In this document: positions 1 to 12,950 of the stretch, piece after piece
Layout: each line of letters starts with the position of its first letter
How positions within the stretch are numbered: position 1 is the first letter of the stretch
From: Hofstenia miamia
Taxonomy: Eukaryota; Xenacoelomorpha; Acoela
Length of the DNA: 64,000 bases
Assembly: GCA_004352715.1 (NCBI GenBank)
Contig: SCFE01000082.1
Coordinates: 508,074 to 572,073 of the forward strand
Direction: 5' to 3'
Notes under the pieces: generated by a model
Database searches by the model: none
What the model was told of the DNA's origin: nothing
The model's input: the letters and a program-made list of their open reading frames with translations, nothing else
Program-made: the position numbers and the translations under genes

Positions 1-173
1 AAACACAACAAACGATTGACAGAATTAATATAGAAAAGTGGGGAGAGATTAGCCCAGCCAAGACAATCAAGTGGATTGATATGGACGATGAGCATTTCTT
101 GGTCGAAATCAAAATAACAAAAGAGTCAAAAGAGAAAGAAACTTCCAGTGCATCTGAGAACAACAAACCATAG
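1..173 (+). CDS. 3' end of an unidentified ORF (first of three packed ORFs)
   Basis: An open frame runs in from the left edge (codons start at base 3) and stops at TAG 171-173. It reads acidic and lysine-rich, with a Ser/Glu-rich tail (ETSSASENNKP). The next ORF starts 2 bases later, so the reading frames are packed as in viral or mobile-element genomes. The codon mix looks coding and is less AT-rich than the flanks. No family is recognised; the start lies outside the window. Confidence 0.35.
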   Translation, partial: TQQTIDRINIEKWGEISPAKTIKWIDMDDEHFLVEIKITKESKEKETSSASENNKP

Positions 174-175
174 CG

Positions 176-832
176 ATGATGAAACTTATGTTTACTGAAG
201 CTTTTACATGAACAGAACTGGAGGAACTGCTACGACCATACAATCAACTCGCCATCCATGTGGAGTGTATTACTTCGAGAGTAGAGCTAACAGAAGAATT
301 GCGGTTAAAACTGAGTCAAAAGGGACTAACGCAGGCATTTTGGGATATGATTCCTGAAGTGAAAATGAACTACCCTGCCACCATAGGTTTAGCAACAGCA
401 TCAACCACAGAAGGCACGTACCGGCACATAGAACAAGAGATCGAAACAAAACTACTCATATGCACACCGCCAGAGACCATCGCAGTACCCATAGTCCTAC
501 CACATTGGAGAATACCCAAGGACGTCAAGGTCGCAAAAACATTCTTACACGAGTATAAATCATACGTGAACACTGAAAAGAAAGCAAAAGCCATAGCCGA
601 CAGAGAAGATTACAAAAAGTTGAAAGCAATATTGTTACAACAGAACAACAAGGAACGAGTCTACATTGAGGGCACAATAACGCCGGATCAACTGTACACA
701 CAGGGAAAACCTATAAATGTACAATTACAAGACTTGAGGAATGAAATTGAAGAAAGAAATCCAAGAGCTATAATGTTATTCTCAGGAGTGAACAATATAG
801 TGTGGACTGACATATGGGAGAAAAGATATTGA
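176..832 (+). pseudogene. unidentified ORF, about 218 codons, one internal stop
   Basis: The frame opens at ATG 176 (MMKLMFTEAFT), meets one in-frame TGA at 209-211, and then runs open to TGA 830-832. The intact stretch from about 260 holds 190 residues of ordinary globular composition with segments such as LRLKLSQKGLTQAFWDMIP and RNPRAIMLFSGVNNIVW. No signal peptide or membrane segment is seen. Neighbouring ORFs lie 2 bases upstream and 4 bases downstream on the same strand. That packing, plus the isolated stop, suggests a decayed copy of a multi-ORF viral or large transposon genome. No domain is recognised; alternatives are a host retrogene or an unclassified retroelement. Confidence 0.45.
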
Positions 833-836
833 TACT

Positions 837-1336
837 ATGACGTCACCAAACGGGTCGAAAATTGTCACCATGATGAGACTAAACAAAAACGACCCCAATA
901 CAATCACAGAGGAAGAAGTCAGGAACAACGTCAGCTTCTTCTATAAGAATGTGGGGAACACTTGAAGCCTAAGAAAAGTTTTTACATTCTTTTACCCTGA
1001 TAACCAGATTAGGGAAGACTTAGCACACACAAGTAGAGCTGACGAACAGATGACTCTTATGATCGGCATCTCAACAAGTTGAGAGAGTTAACACCCATCG
1101 CAGAAGATATTAGAGAAACCCAGTTCCTAAGATACGTGAACGTTACAACCACAGAAAGAGAAGCAGTGCTAAAGATGACAAAACAGGCGGAATTCCCAAA
1201 GACAACATGGTCCGATCAACAGGCGGAAATGATAATTCGAAAAGCAGACACTCTGGTGCATGGAGAGCAAGCTGTGCTAAAAATAACGCAAGCTGAGGGG
1301 GCATGTAGCATCATCCAAAAAATAAAACAGAAATAA
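837..1336 (+). pseudogene. unidentified ORF with one stop and one frameshift
   Basis: ATG 837-839 lies 4 bases after the previous stop. The first frame reads MTSPNGSKIVTMMRLNKND, meets a stop near 962-964, and continues in frame to about 1080. From there the coding signal moves to another frame (ELTPIAEDIRETQFLRYV onward) and stops at 1334-1336. The Lys/Glu/Gln-rich, amphipathic composition suggests helices. With the two preceding ORFs it forms a block of three packed frames. Function unknown. After it the sequence to the gap at 1659 is AT-rich with no gene seen. Confidence 0.4.
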
Positions 1337-1658
1337 GCTGCAAAACGTCGCAGAAGAACTAAGATCAAAAAAGAAGTGATTAAGAATATTATGATTAGAT
1401 CAAATGTGATTATTTCAGTTTGATTTTGTATATTGCAACCAAGAAAATAACATGTGTTGAAAAAGAGATAATTGTATCTGTCGATAAAACGTTTTCAACA
1501 AATTGTCGCTTACATCATTTTTAGCCGCCATCTTGGCAGACGTTTAAATTTAAATCAACAGGTACTTCTTTTCAAATTACTATAAATATTATTAAAACTA
1601 TTGTAAGCATTGATAAAGAATTTTACTCAGAATTCTATTTATTTCATCTTATTAATGG

Positions 1659-2658
1659 NNNNNNNNNNNNNNNNNNNNNNNNNNNNNNNNNNNNNNNNNN
1701 NNNNNNNNNNNNNNNNNNNNNNNNNNNNNNNNNNNNNNNNNNNNNNNNNNNNNNNNNNNNNNNNNNNNNNNNNNNNNNNNNNNNNNNNNNNNNNNNNNNN
1801 NNNNNNNNNNNNNNNNNNNNNNNNNNNNNNNNNNNNNNNNNNNNNNNNNNNNNNNNNNNNNNNNNNNNNNNNNNNNNNNNNNNNNNNNNNNNNNNNNNNN
1901 NNNNNNNNNNNNNNNNNNNNNNNNNNNNNNNNNNNNNNNNNNNNNNNNNNNNNNNNNNNNNNNNNNNNNNNNNNNNNNNNNNNNNNNNNNNNNNNNNNNN
2001 NNNNNNNNNNNNNNNNNNNNNNNNNNNNNNNNNNNNNNNNNNNNNNNNNNNNNNNNNNNNNNNNNNNNNNNNNNNNNNNNNNNNNNNNNNNNNNNNNNNN
2101 NNNNNNNNNNNNNNNNNNNNNNNNNNNNNNNNNNNNNNNNNNNNNNNNNNNNNNNNNNNNNNNNNNNNNNNNNNNNNNNNNNNNNNNNNNNNNNNNNNNN
2201 NNNNNNNNNNNNNNNNNNNNNNNNNNNNNNNNNNNNNNNNNNNNNNNNNNNNNNNNNNNNNNNNNNNNNNNNNNNNNNNNNNNNNNNNNNNNNNNNNNNN
2301 NNNNNNNNNNNNNNNNNNNNNNNNNNNNNNNNNNNNNNNNNNNNNNNNNNNNNNNNNNNNNNNNNNNNNNNNNNNNNNNNNNNNNNNNNNNNNNNNNNNN
2401 NNNNNNNNNNNNNNNNNNNNNNNNNNNNNNNNNNNNNNNNNNNNNNNNNNNNNNNNNNNNNNNNNNNNNNNNNNNNNNNNNNNNNNNNNNNNNNNNNNNN
2501 NNNNNNNNNNNNNNNNNNNNNNNNNNNNNNNNNNNNNNNNNNNNNNNNNNNNNNNNNNNNNNNNNNNNNNNNNNNNNNNNNNNNNNNNNNNNNNNNNNNN
2601 NNNNNNNNNNNNNNNNNNNNNNNNNNNNNNNNNNNNNNNNNNNNNNNNNNNNNNNNNN
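1659..2658. other. assembly gap, 1000 N
   Basis: Run of exactly 1000 N, probably a fixed-size placeholder rather than a measured gap. Open frames that cross it are meaningless. Confidence 0.99.
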
Positions 2659-3019
2659 ATTAGCCGACTAGCATTTCCAACTACATATATTAGATAATTA
2701 ACTTTCAACAAATGGTTGGATAACCAAACCTTAGGGATTATATTTATATATTTTCAGATCCAAATTATGTGACCTATAATCGACCGATAATGACCTTACA
2801 TGTAGTAATTTTAAATGTAAGTTAGGAAGTTGTTCGATATTTGTTTATTTAATAAAGCAAATATATTTCGGTAATGGCTACATGTAATATTGAATGAACA
2901 ACTAGTAACAGTTTCCAATTGCAAACAGATATAACACTTTCACACTTTAGAGATTAAGTCAAGTTGTGTCATGTCTTGAGTAAGCACTGGGCTAATGTAG
3001 GGTACACATAAGCTATCTT

Positions 3020-4345
3020 GATTGAGCTGAGAAGTGGCACTCAAGCATTGGAAGGAACGGTGAAATTGGATGTGGAGATCCGCTTTAGGCAGACGCCCAC
3101 TGAAAGATTGATGCAGAGGTTACCGCTTTGGTTCGTCACCTAAAAAGTGAATAGATAATTGTGGTTACGTAATGTAATAGAAGAAACTAAGCAAGCAGTA
3201 GCATTTAGTAAATCCTTACCCGCAATAACGCAGTCAATGTTACAAGGTAACAATGAATCAATGGTGATAAAGCCTGGTAGAGGATATTACAATATGAACA
3301 AGCTAGACAGTTTACCAGAAGAAAGTTTTGATGAGGAATTTGAAACAAACATTGGTAATGAAAATTTACAAATGAGAGAGCTGGCAAGGTGAGCAGCAAA
3401 AGATAGATATATATATGACCCCAAGGTGTGGGATTTAAATTTAGGCAAATCAAGCAAGATCCAAGAGCAACAACTGAAGAGAAAATGAGTGCACCAAAAC
3501 CAGAGAGCTGAGGAGATGACAACATCAAATCTGCAGAGAAGAATACAAAGAGGGTCTTGAACTGGACGTCAGATGGAAGGTGAAAGGAGTGAGAATGAAC
3601 CACTGACTAATTGAAGGCGCAGAGTGAGAAGGTGTCCAAGTAGTCCCCAACCCTGATTTGAGGGCAGGGAGATGAAAAGACATAATACCTCTCCCACTGG
3701 AGATCTGCACCACCAATTTGAGGGCAAGCAGAGAACCAGTGAAAACCCCAGAGATCTGCAATGCTGATTCAAGGGCACACAGAGAACTGGCGCCAAGTAG
3801 CTCAACTTTCCCTCCTGTAAACTTTGCTAATTTGAAAGCAGTGCAGCAATTGGAGTTCCTGGGGAAGGTGCAAGTGGGCAAAGAACCATACGCATATGAA
3901 AGCAATTTGAGGCTGACATATCTACGGATCCCACAACTGGTCAATTGCTGAAAGAATCAACTGTGAGCCAACTTGATGGCAACTCAGTAGAAACCATCAG
4001 AATGGACTCACTGGATGGTGAGCCAAGCACCAGTAAACCCTGAGGATTACTCAGCTACACGCCCCCTCCAAGACTACATCAGATAGAACTGTATGATCAA
4101 AAGAAAGAGAGAAAAGGATGTTGAAAATAGATGAAGAAACATTGCACCCCTATTTTATGGGAACACTAAAAATGAGAAATAATGCATATGAAAAACTGTC
4201 ACCAGAAATGAAAGCCCACATAAGAAGAATAGCAAAAACAGAGGGCAGCAATCCACCCATCATGCTAGATGCACAGAAGAGACTGATGGTCAACATGATA
4301 ATAAGCTACCAGAGGGAACTAAATGAGATGGTAATTATGAAATTA
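3020..4345 (+). pseudogene. decayed ORFs of unknown origin, possibly same element as 1-1336
   Basis: Coding-like composition returns on the plus strand about 360 bases after the gap, but in pieces. One piece, around 3159-3392, reads MWLRNVIEETKQAVAFSKSL and continues acidic. A Pro/Ser/Glu-rich middle follows, broken by stops. A basic piece starts at ATG 4118 and contains RLMVNMIISYQRELNEM before the coding signal fades near 4345. Strand, composition and small packed frames resemble the block left of the gap, so both may be remnants of one element. No family motif is recognised. The stretch 2659-3019 is AT-rich without a gene. Confidence 0.3.
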
Positions 4346-4630
4346 TGTACTTTAATGATACTTGTATTTTTCTTGAAGCAAATATCAATCAATTTTCATA
4401 CAAACCAACTAATTTCTTTAATGATACTCAAAAAAATTTTTACTATATGTTTGTGTAAACTATGTGTATATGTGATAAAAATATTTCTCTAAATATTTTG
4501 ATACACCATAGACTTGATTTTATTAAGTGGAACCCCCCATTAATAATTTAAACTATCATAATGTAATGTCAGTACACATTATTCAATAAGAATGCTAGCA
4601 TATATATATAGCAAATTCTTTAACACATAC

Positions 4631-5470
4631 CCATGTAGCCACCACCAGTGGTCCACTGGTGGGGAATGAGTGGCAGGAGTGGCAATTACAGCCACTCATA
4701 GCCACCAGTGGGCCACTGGTGTATAAGTAGTGGTAGTAGTAGAAATTTCAGCCACTCATAGCCACCAGTGGACCACTGGTGGACCACTAGTGACATCTGA
4801 TTTACTCTTAATCATAAATAATATATGAGCTAATGCTTGCAAGTAAAATATTATTCATTATTATGCTCTCTTAGATCTCATAAACATATAAAATTCATTG
4901 TGTAGAGCTTTTTTTGCAATTTTCCGTTTGCAAAAATTATAAGATATATAGGCAGAATGAAATTTCAAAATAATTTATTCACGATTATTTGTGGACCTTG
5001 AAATCAATGTCTTCATGAATACCTAAAATTGGGAAAAATATATTTTTAATTATTGGAAAAAATAATGTTTAAAAATTGCAATTTCTTCAGAAATTGAAAA
5101 TTAAATCTAAATTGGGCATTTTTGTGCGCTTGTTGTTATTGCTTATAATAAAAAATTCATTACACTTTCCATTGTCAATCTTAATTCAATGTAAATTGTG
5201 AGCTTGCTAGCATTTCCTTCAACCCTTTGTTGGGTTTGTGTTAGTTTAAACTACAATGTTTAAACTCTATTAATATATAGTTTTGCTGTTGCCACATTTG
5301 AGACATTGCTCTAATGCTTAAATCATATTTTTGCCACCAGTGGCCCACCAATTAGCCAACAGTGGACCACCAGCTAGCCACTGGTGGTCCACTGGTGCAC
5401 GGGTGGCCAAAACCCACCTGGTGGGCCACTGTATCTGCCACTGGTGGTCCGGCAGTATTTGGCTATGTGG
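4631..5470. mobile_element. fold-back (MITE-like) element, family 1 copy A
   Basis: The ends are inverted: ccatgtagcc at 4631-4640 and ggctatgtgg at 5461-5470. Inside each end lies a cluster of short palindromes built on CCACTGGTGG and its variants (about 4640-4795 and 5333-5460). The AT-rich core between them (about 4880-5275) is homologous to 22540-22860 and, reversed, to 26535-26930. An acacatac octamer precedes the left end, and the same octamer begins 5 bases after the right end, a possible but imperfect 8-bp target-site duplication. No transposase is present, so it would be non-autonomous. Family assignment is not possible by eye. Confidence 0.6.
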
Positions 5471-8400
5471 GTACACACATACACTAAAACTATTCATATT
5501 TAATGTGTGGATATAACAAGTCCATTAACAAAAAAATATATGATGATTTCAATATACTAGTCCTTTTAATGGTTTAATACTACAAACTTTAAAATTATTT
5601 ATAGTTTGGCTATGTAATGTATGAATATTCATATCTCTTAGCCACATCCCCTCATTATTCACGAATTAACCATGGGCTATGACACATCAATCATCACCTG
5701 TCAATCAATTGTTAACAAATATATTAGAAATGCTTTTTTGATTTATCATTTCTCATATTTTTAAGATAAAAATGAGTGAGTTGCAAGAATTATTATAATT
5801 AAAATGGAGTAAAAATGAAAGAAATTATGAAAAAGGAAAGCCTAAAATATTCAAAAAAACCAATAACTTATTTGAAATAGTAGGGGCCTAGCCTCAGCCA
5901 CTCTTATCTGTAAGCCCTCTAAACAAAATCTTATTTGAAATTTGATTCATTTGTCAGAAATATAGACATATCAATATGATTTGAAAACTTCAAATCCACA
6001 TATAAAAACCAATGACTGTTTCTTAAATTGTAATGATAAGTTTATATTACATTATCCATTTACAATTTTTTTTCAAATATTTCTCACAATATAAAAGCAA
6101 ATTTTTTTCTAGTCAGTCATTGCTCATAATTGTTTTCAACCAATTCTTAATCATTCTGAGCTTACTAAGAGATCATTTGCTGGAAGTAAAACAGAGTTGG
6201 AATTAATTTGGGCTGGGCTTGGGCCACAATATATTGCAAAATTCAAGAAGTGAGCTATTCTTGTCTAGCCTCACAACAACAGAGTTAGAAAGGTGCAAGC
6301 TTAAAGGTGTGTTCTCTAACTAAGAATAGAGTGCAATGTAAAATGGAAATTATTTCTAGTGATATTAGTTTTTTAAACTTGTTATAATCTAGTGTTAAAC
6401 AGGTCAGAAAAAATACGGCAAAAATATGTTTGGCCAGAAGTCATTTGCTTGGCTTTGGATGAAATGAGGCTCAGCAGACATTTAAAAAACTTGAATCAAT
6501 CACATAACTGAAAAAATACTACTGAATAACCTGTAAGTGATATTAGTGCTTTTATTGGACCACCAAATAATTATTTACCCAAAAATCCTAGCTGTGAAAA
6601 TTTCATTCTCAATTAACTCTTAGTGCTGTTTTCTTGATTCTTTAAACATATTAAATTTATTCAGATACTTAAATGAATTCAGGTAGCTCAATATCTTCAT
6701 AGCAATGGTTATGATGCAAAAACATGATGGACAATTACAGTGCAAAATAAGATCAATTATTTAACATCTTATTAGATTTAACTTATACATTATTATTTAT
6801 TTACAAATTACTAAATGGTGAATTTGGAAATGCACAAATTACAATGATCAATGATTAATGCAAATGTTCTTAATTATGAACTTAGATTTATTTTATATGT
6901 CATTTACTTATTTAATTTCAATCTGATGCCCATGTGTTTGACAAAGAAGAGACAAATTCATTGGTGATTGATTAAGGAGAATTACTGGATATTTTTTAAA
7001 TGATATTAAATTTAGTATTAAATAATTAAACCAGGAGATGAATTCTGTATTTAAAATATCTAAAGTTTGTTTACACTCTAATTGTTAATTGATGTTATTT
7101 CAAGAGAGAGAAAGAGAGAGAAAGAGCCATTTAAGTCATTTAAACCTAACAATATCAGTTGATAGCATGAGTTGTGGATATATTACAGATATATTTGGTT
7201 ATATGCATGAAATACTAACAGTTTAGGGGTCAGTACTACTGATGATTAATTAGATGAAACTGTTTCTCTCAGGAACAGTAGTTTATAATGGAAATAAATA
7301 GAGCTTTCAACAAGGGTCCGTGATTTCACACTGTTATGCATTGCTAACTTTTTGTTAATAATTATATTATTGGGCTGTTGCTGCACCCTAAAAAAATGTA
7401 CTGATATATTGGTCATACTAAAGCTGCTAATGGATATTAGATGTAAAAAATGGGACTAGGTGCATTCTTACAATGGCGCTAACCATGCACAACTATTTTC
7501 ATATATAGGCTAGTATTATGTGGCCATGGCCACAGCAGTGTTGAACTGTTGGCTATGCTCAAATACTTATGACCAAAATATTGATTAAACTTCATTTCTG
7601 AAAGTACTAATGATGTATCTTTGATTGTTAATGCATTTTCAAGAGTCTTATTTATTATAGAAGGTCCTCCAATTTGCCTTCATAATCAGACATTTACATG
7701 CTACACCTGCAATGCAAAATGGATGTGAAAACCTGTTTATTGGATGGGCTCAGCCCAGACTGTGTTTAACAAAACTTATAGTTATTTGCTCACATAAATT
7801 TTTTTCTCACATGATAATGAACAATGTGTTTGTGTTTGCATGATTTATATTTGTATTGTTGTTTTTAAAACTTAGACATTTTCACAATTTTCTTCAATTG
7901 TTCTATTATAGCATATTTGTATTTGCCATGCATTCTTTCAATTCTCTTGTCCCTCCAGAGATTACTCAAATGAAAGTACTTTTTAAGACCAACTAGCCTT
8001 ATTGTTTATACAAGTCTCTTTCTATTTTGGAACATATCTTCAACACAGTATGATTTAACTGTATTTTTGTTAGAATAAAAGAATTTTAGTTGTTTTATTT
8101 TTTCTTAAGCCCATCTAGATTGTGTTGTGTTTATCATTTTCTAAGGTGTTGAGAATATCAGTTTTTTTTGAATTTATATTTCCACAATATGTAATTTGGA
8201 TGGAATTGATATTTTCATTTCCATATGCAAAGCTGAATTAAGCTAATCTTTTGTATAAATTTTGAAGATTAAAACAAGTCAAACAGGTTGAAAATATAGA
8301 TAATGTGTTGTACTTGTAATGGCTGAGATTCAAGAATTAAGTTTACAGAGAAAACACAACTTACTTATTGAAATATATATTTCAAAAATATGAAAAAGAG

Positions 8401-8794
8401 ATAGACTGACTGAATTGTAAATTTAGAAAAGGAGTAGGAAATTAAATCAATGTATCACAACATCTGTTAAATGGTCATTTTGCTGCCTGTGAGAAAAAAT
8501 ATTTGGGGGGATGAATCAATCTAAGCAACAAAGCTAGCTGCCCCCCTGAATTTACACCCATCCTGGTCACACACAAATAAATTCACATCAACTCAATCAA
8601 AATCAACAATGGTCTTATAGATGCTCTAAAAACCAATGAAATTCAGTCTTTCAAATCAAAGCTAAACAGTCTAATTGCTTAAGTTCATACTCAATTCAAT
8701 CTAGTTTCATCTACATTCTTGAAATCACTCCAGTTTGTGAAGATTCTATTCTTCAAAGAAACTTCATTATACAAGCATTCACCAAGTCATCCAC
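5471..8794. other. AT-rich intergenic DNA, no gene seen
   Basis: No reading frame with coding character and no recognisable transposon protein on either strand. A short GAGAGA-rich run lies near 7100. Some of this could be the 5' region of the LINE that follows. Confidence 0.5.
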
Positions 8795-10031
8795 TCTCTG
8801 TCTGTGAAACATTTTTCTTTCATTCATGTTTTCCAAAGCTTTTTACTTGCTCCTCATCACATTAATTATAGACTTCTTGCTTGGGATGGAATACATCTTT
8901 TTTTTCAATCTCTAATCCTACTTCAGACTCAGTGAAATCTTCAATCCATCTCATCATATAGCAAATATTTCCTACTCAAAACCTGTGACCACCTCAAATC
9001 TTCTTGTCTTTGTCCCTTCTCCGCCTTAGCCACAACATGAAAATGTTACTTTTTATTTCCAATTTATTTACACATCCTTGTTTAAAAAATGTAGCTATAT
9101 ACTATATAGACTTACTCATATAAAACCATTCATATCTCCATAAACACTACTACATAACAACACATAAATGTAGTAAGTTGATTATCTACCAATTCTTCAG
9201 TTTTGTGCTAAAATGAACAGTCATTCTCAGAAAAACTAAATATCCTTAAATTCAGGACATTTCTTCTTAATCATCATATTACAGATTTTTCTTCATCTGA
9301 TTATTTCTCTCAAGAGATATTAAATTTAACTTGGGACCAATTTTAGAAGAATTGCAAATAGAAAATAAACTATGAAACTACAACAATGACTATACATTTG
9401 TTTATCTGAATGNTCTCTGTCTGTGAAACATTTTTCTTTCATTCATGTTTTCCAAAGCTTTTTACTTGCTCCTCATCACATTAATTATAGACTTCTTGCT
9501 TGGGATGGAATACATCTTTTTTTTCAATCTCTAATCCTACTTCAGACTCAGTGAAATCTTCAATCCATCTCATCATATAGCAAATATTTCCTACTCAAAA
9601 CCTGTGACCACCTCAAATCTTCTTGTCTTTGTCCCTTCTCCGCCTTAGCCACAACATGAAAATGTTACTTTTTATTTCCAATTTATTTACACATCCTTGT
9701 TTAAAAAATGTAGCTATATACTATATAGACTTACTCATATAAAACCATTCATATCTCCATAAACACTACTACATAACAACACATAAATGTAGTAAGTTGA
9801 TTATCTACCAATTCTTCAGTTTTGTGCTAAAATGAACAGTCATTCTCAGAAAAACTAAATATCCTTAAATTCAGGACATTTCTTCTTAATCATCATATTA
9901 CAGATTTTTCTTCATCTGATTATTTCTCTCAAGAGATATTAAATTTAACTTGGGACCAATTTTAGAAGAATTGCAAATAGAAAATAAACTATGAAACTAC
10001 AACAATGACTATACATTTGTTTATCTGAATG
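8795..10031. repeat. 618-bp direct duplication around a single N (assembly overlap)
   Basis: Bases 8795-9412 recur, identically wherever compared, at 9414-10031, separated only by one N at 9413. The first copy stops exactly at the N and the second starts exactly after it. That is the pattern of two contig ends that overlap by 618 bp but were joined without merging. Count the contained sequence once. Confidence 0.9.
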
Positions 10032-12950
10032 CTAGAAGTCTCAAATCAAACAAAAGTGATTTTCTTAACTTAATAAATAAGGTAGGTCAGAACACAATAT
10101 TCTTGCTTACTGAAACTTGGTTACACCATGGTGCTGATCATAATTAGTTTAATCATGACCAACAAATTTTTATAGAAAACCAAGTAGATAGAGGTGGTGG
10201 ACTCTGGATATTATATTACATATTGAAATTTGATAGATATTGTGTTTAGATAATCACCAATTGCTGATATCAATCAGAAATTTTTTCTTGTGTAAGTCAT
10301 CTCTAGCTATTCCAATGTAACTTGCACAGATATTGAAAATAACAGATGAACTGCTCTAGTATTAAATAAGGCTTGAATTATAATGCCATTAATAACTATT
10401 GGAATAGACTTTCTATCTGTCATTGTAGTAGAAATTAATATTTCTCCTGCATGGTGCAGAGGCAGTGCTAGCTTTAGTTTAAAAATTCAGAATCATCCAT
10501 CTTCAAAATCATTGTCAATTTCAGTTACATATTCTTCTTCATTGGTATAAAATCTTTCATTGTCATCAATGATGTAAATAGATTTAGTACAATTACTATG
10601 AATATGTACTTTTTCACCACAGCAATATCAGTGAATTTGACTGTGTAAATTAGCATTTGAATTCAACCAGAAAATATTTGAGTTACTCTGGATAGAAATT
10701 ATACTTTTTGAATATAAATCCATAAAGAACAATCCAAATAAAAATCATCATATCAACTATCTAAATTTTAAATCTACTGAAATTCCTGAACTAAATTGTC
10801 CCTATTATTCTATAAATATATTTGGTGATTTTAACATAAATTATTTTAATAATTTAGAAAAATAATCTTTAATAGAATTTTAGGCCACATACAATTTTCA
10901 CTGTGTAAATATTGATTGTCCCACAATAATACCAACTCAATTGACTACTCTATAACAGATGTAGACATAGGTTTCAAATTCTTAATCATTCAGTCACCAT
11001 GCTCTTTGCACCTATATGTTAGTAATATAACTACTAAAGCTAATCAGTTTAAATTAATTTGTACTATAGATTATCTAAATTACTCAGATGAAATAATGGA
11101 AAGATATTTGAAGAACATATCTTTTAAATACATATATACATTAAAATCTGGATCTTGCAGGATTAATTACATTTCAAAAGGAACTTGCAATAATGCAATT
11201 TATAATGCTGAAATGTAAGATTGAAGTCATGCAAATTGTCTTTATGAACTGCTGCCTATGACAGTGACATACATGAAAAAGGAAGCATTAAATACTGTTT
11301 GATCTCACTAAAACAGAACTGGCTACCACTAATCAGACTAATTATGAAAAATCAAAGAAGAAAATTAATTAATTAAGAAATATCAAAAAAATTATTCTTT
11401 GAAATATTAAGTAATACAAACAAAAAATAGTGATATATTCATAAAATTCTTGGCAAAAGTAAAGGGATTTTAACTGACATTGAGGAACTAAAGTTTGAAA
11501 AAACAAACCAAGCAGACCACCAAAATAGAAAAAGGATCCTGGATATTTCAATGTTCAGCAAAATATTAATAAATTCCCAGCAAATACTTGCTTTTCTTTT
11601 ATACTTGCAAAAGCAAGCAAATTAAAAGCCATAATAAAAAACTTAGACACAAATAAATCAACTGCCTCTCAAAATCTTCCAATCTTCATTATTAAGCATT
11701 TTCATTAGTGAAGAAATACCATTCATATTTAACCTATTATATTAGTGATAATGAATTGCTTGACATTTTTAAGAGAAATAGCATAAGACCTATACAGAAA
11801 ATGACACTAGGTGCATATAATTATAGCCCCTTTTGTTTTGGCCATCTTTTTAGTAAATTCTTTGAAAAATAATCAAGTCAATGCATATCCTAAATCTGAA
11901 AATTTCACAACAAATAAAATCTATTTTAGCCTCAAATAAATGTAGTATGGTTGCTTTTTTGATTTGACAAAAATTTAACTCAAATTTTGGTATACTAAAA
12001 GATTATAATTTTGATAATAAAGCTATAAATTTAATAATGAACTTTCTTAATAATCAACATCAAAAAGTTATAATTCATGGTAAGAAATGAAAATATATTA
12101 TAACTGACCAAGGCTTTCATCAGGGTGCAGTTTTTAGTCTCAACCTACTTGCAATCTATGTGAATGACATAACCCAACAAGGAAAACCATTAAAATTTAT
12201 CAATATGCAGAACATACCTGTCTTATATATACTGATAATTATGCCCTAAATGCAATTAAAACCCTCCAAATTGATATAAAAAAGGTAGAAAATTATGCAT
12301 TAAATAATCAATTAACAGTAAATATTGAAAAAACACAGCTTATAATACTCTCTCCTAAAACATTTAAAAATTGTGCAAATAACATAGAAGTTATATACAT
12401 CATGTACCAATATAACAAAGTGAATCCATCAAATATTTAGGTGTTGAAATTGACAATGACTTAAATTTGAACAATTCTTATTTGCTAGGATTAAGATCAT
12501 GGCTTTTAGGTTTTGGTATAATTATCATTTAAATATTTCAAGTGTATATAAAAAACATTTTTTAAATGCACTCCACTTATCACACTTTCAAGACTGCTTA
12601 TTTCTCTAGAAACATAAATTGGAAATTCCAGTCTAAAACTTTCAACTGGTCCCTTAAAAAACTCAACAATGAATATGACTATCAACTAAAATACAAAATA
12701 TTATCTCCATATTACTAAATTCAAATTTTATCAATATTTAAATTTGAATTTGGTCAACCCTTAATTTCATTTCTAAAGAAATATGTTAAATTAAATGAAA
12801 CTTCTCAAAAGTTTTTATGCTTAGTTAATAACTATAATAGTTTTCACCAAACAACAACTAAAATATGTAATAAACTAGATCATGAAATTAAAATTGTAAC
12901 ACTTACAAGAAATTCAGAAAAAACGCGTATATTGCTTTTTAATAGATAAT
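9290..12950 (+). mobile_element. dead APE-type LINE (CR1/L2-like), ORF2 remnant
   Basis: The domains appear in the usual order of an APE-type non-LTR retrotransposon ORF2. A hydrophobic stretch leads to a decayed 2A-like motif (RDIKFNLGP, 9935-9958 and again in the duplicated copy). The AP-endonuclease start follows at about 10015 (YLNARSLKSNKSDFLN, then LLTETWL). Later comes the endonuclease GDFNIN motif at about 10828, then PTIIPTQLTTL near 10918. Reverse transcriptase is seen at about 12112 (QGFHQGAVFSLNLLAIYVND), with a degraded YADD box (QYAEHTCL, about 12203) and KYLGVEIDNDLNLN near 12433. Many stops and frameshifts break all domains. No target-site duplication was identified and the 3' end is uncertain. 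Confidence 0.8.

Noticed and set aside
370-594. Minus-strand frame inside the second packed ORF
   Set aside because: Antisense shadow; the plus-strand frame is longer and has coding-like composition.
1610-2711. Long open frames across the first N run, both strands
   Set aside because: They consist almost entirely of N; only a few real codons at each end.
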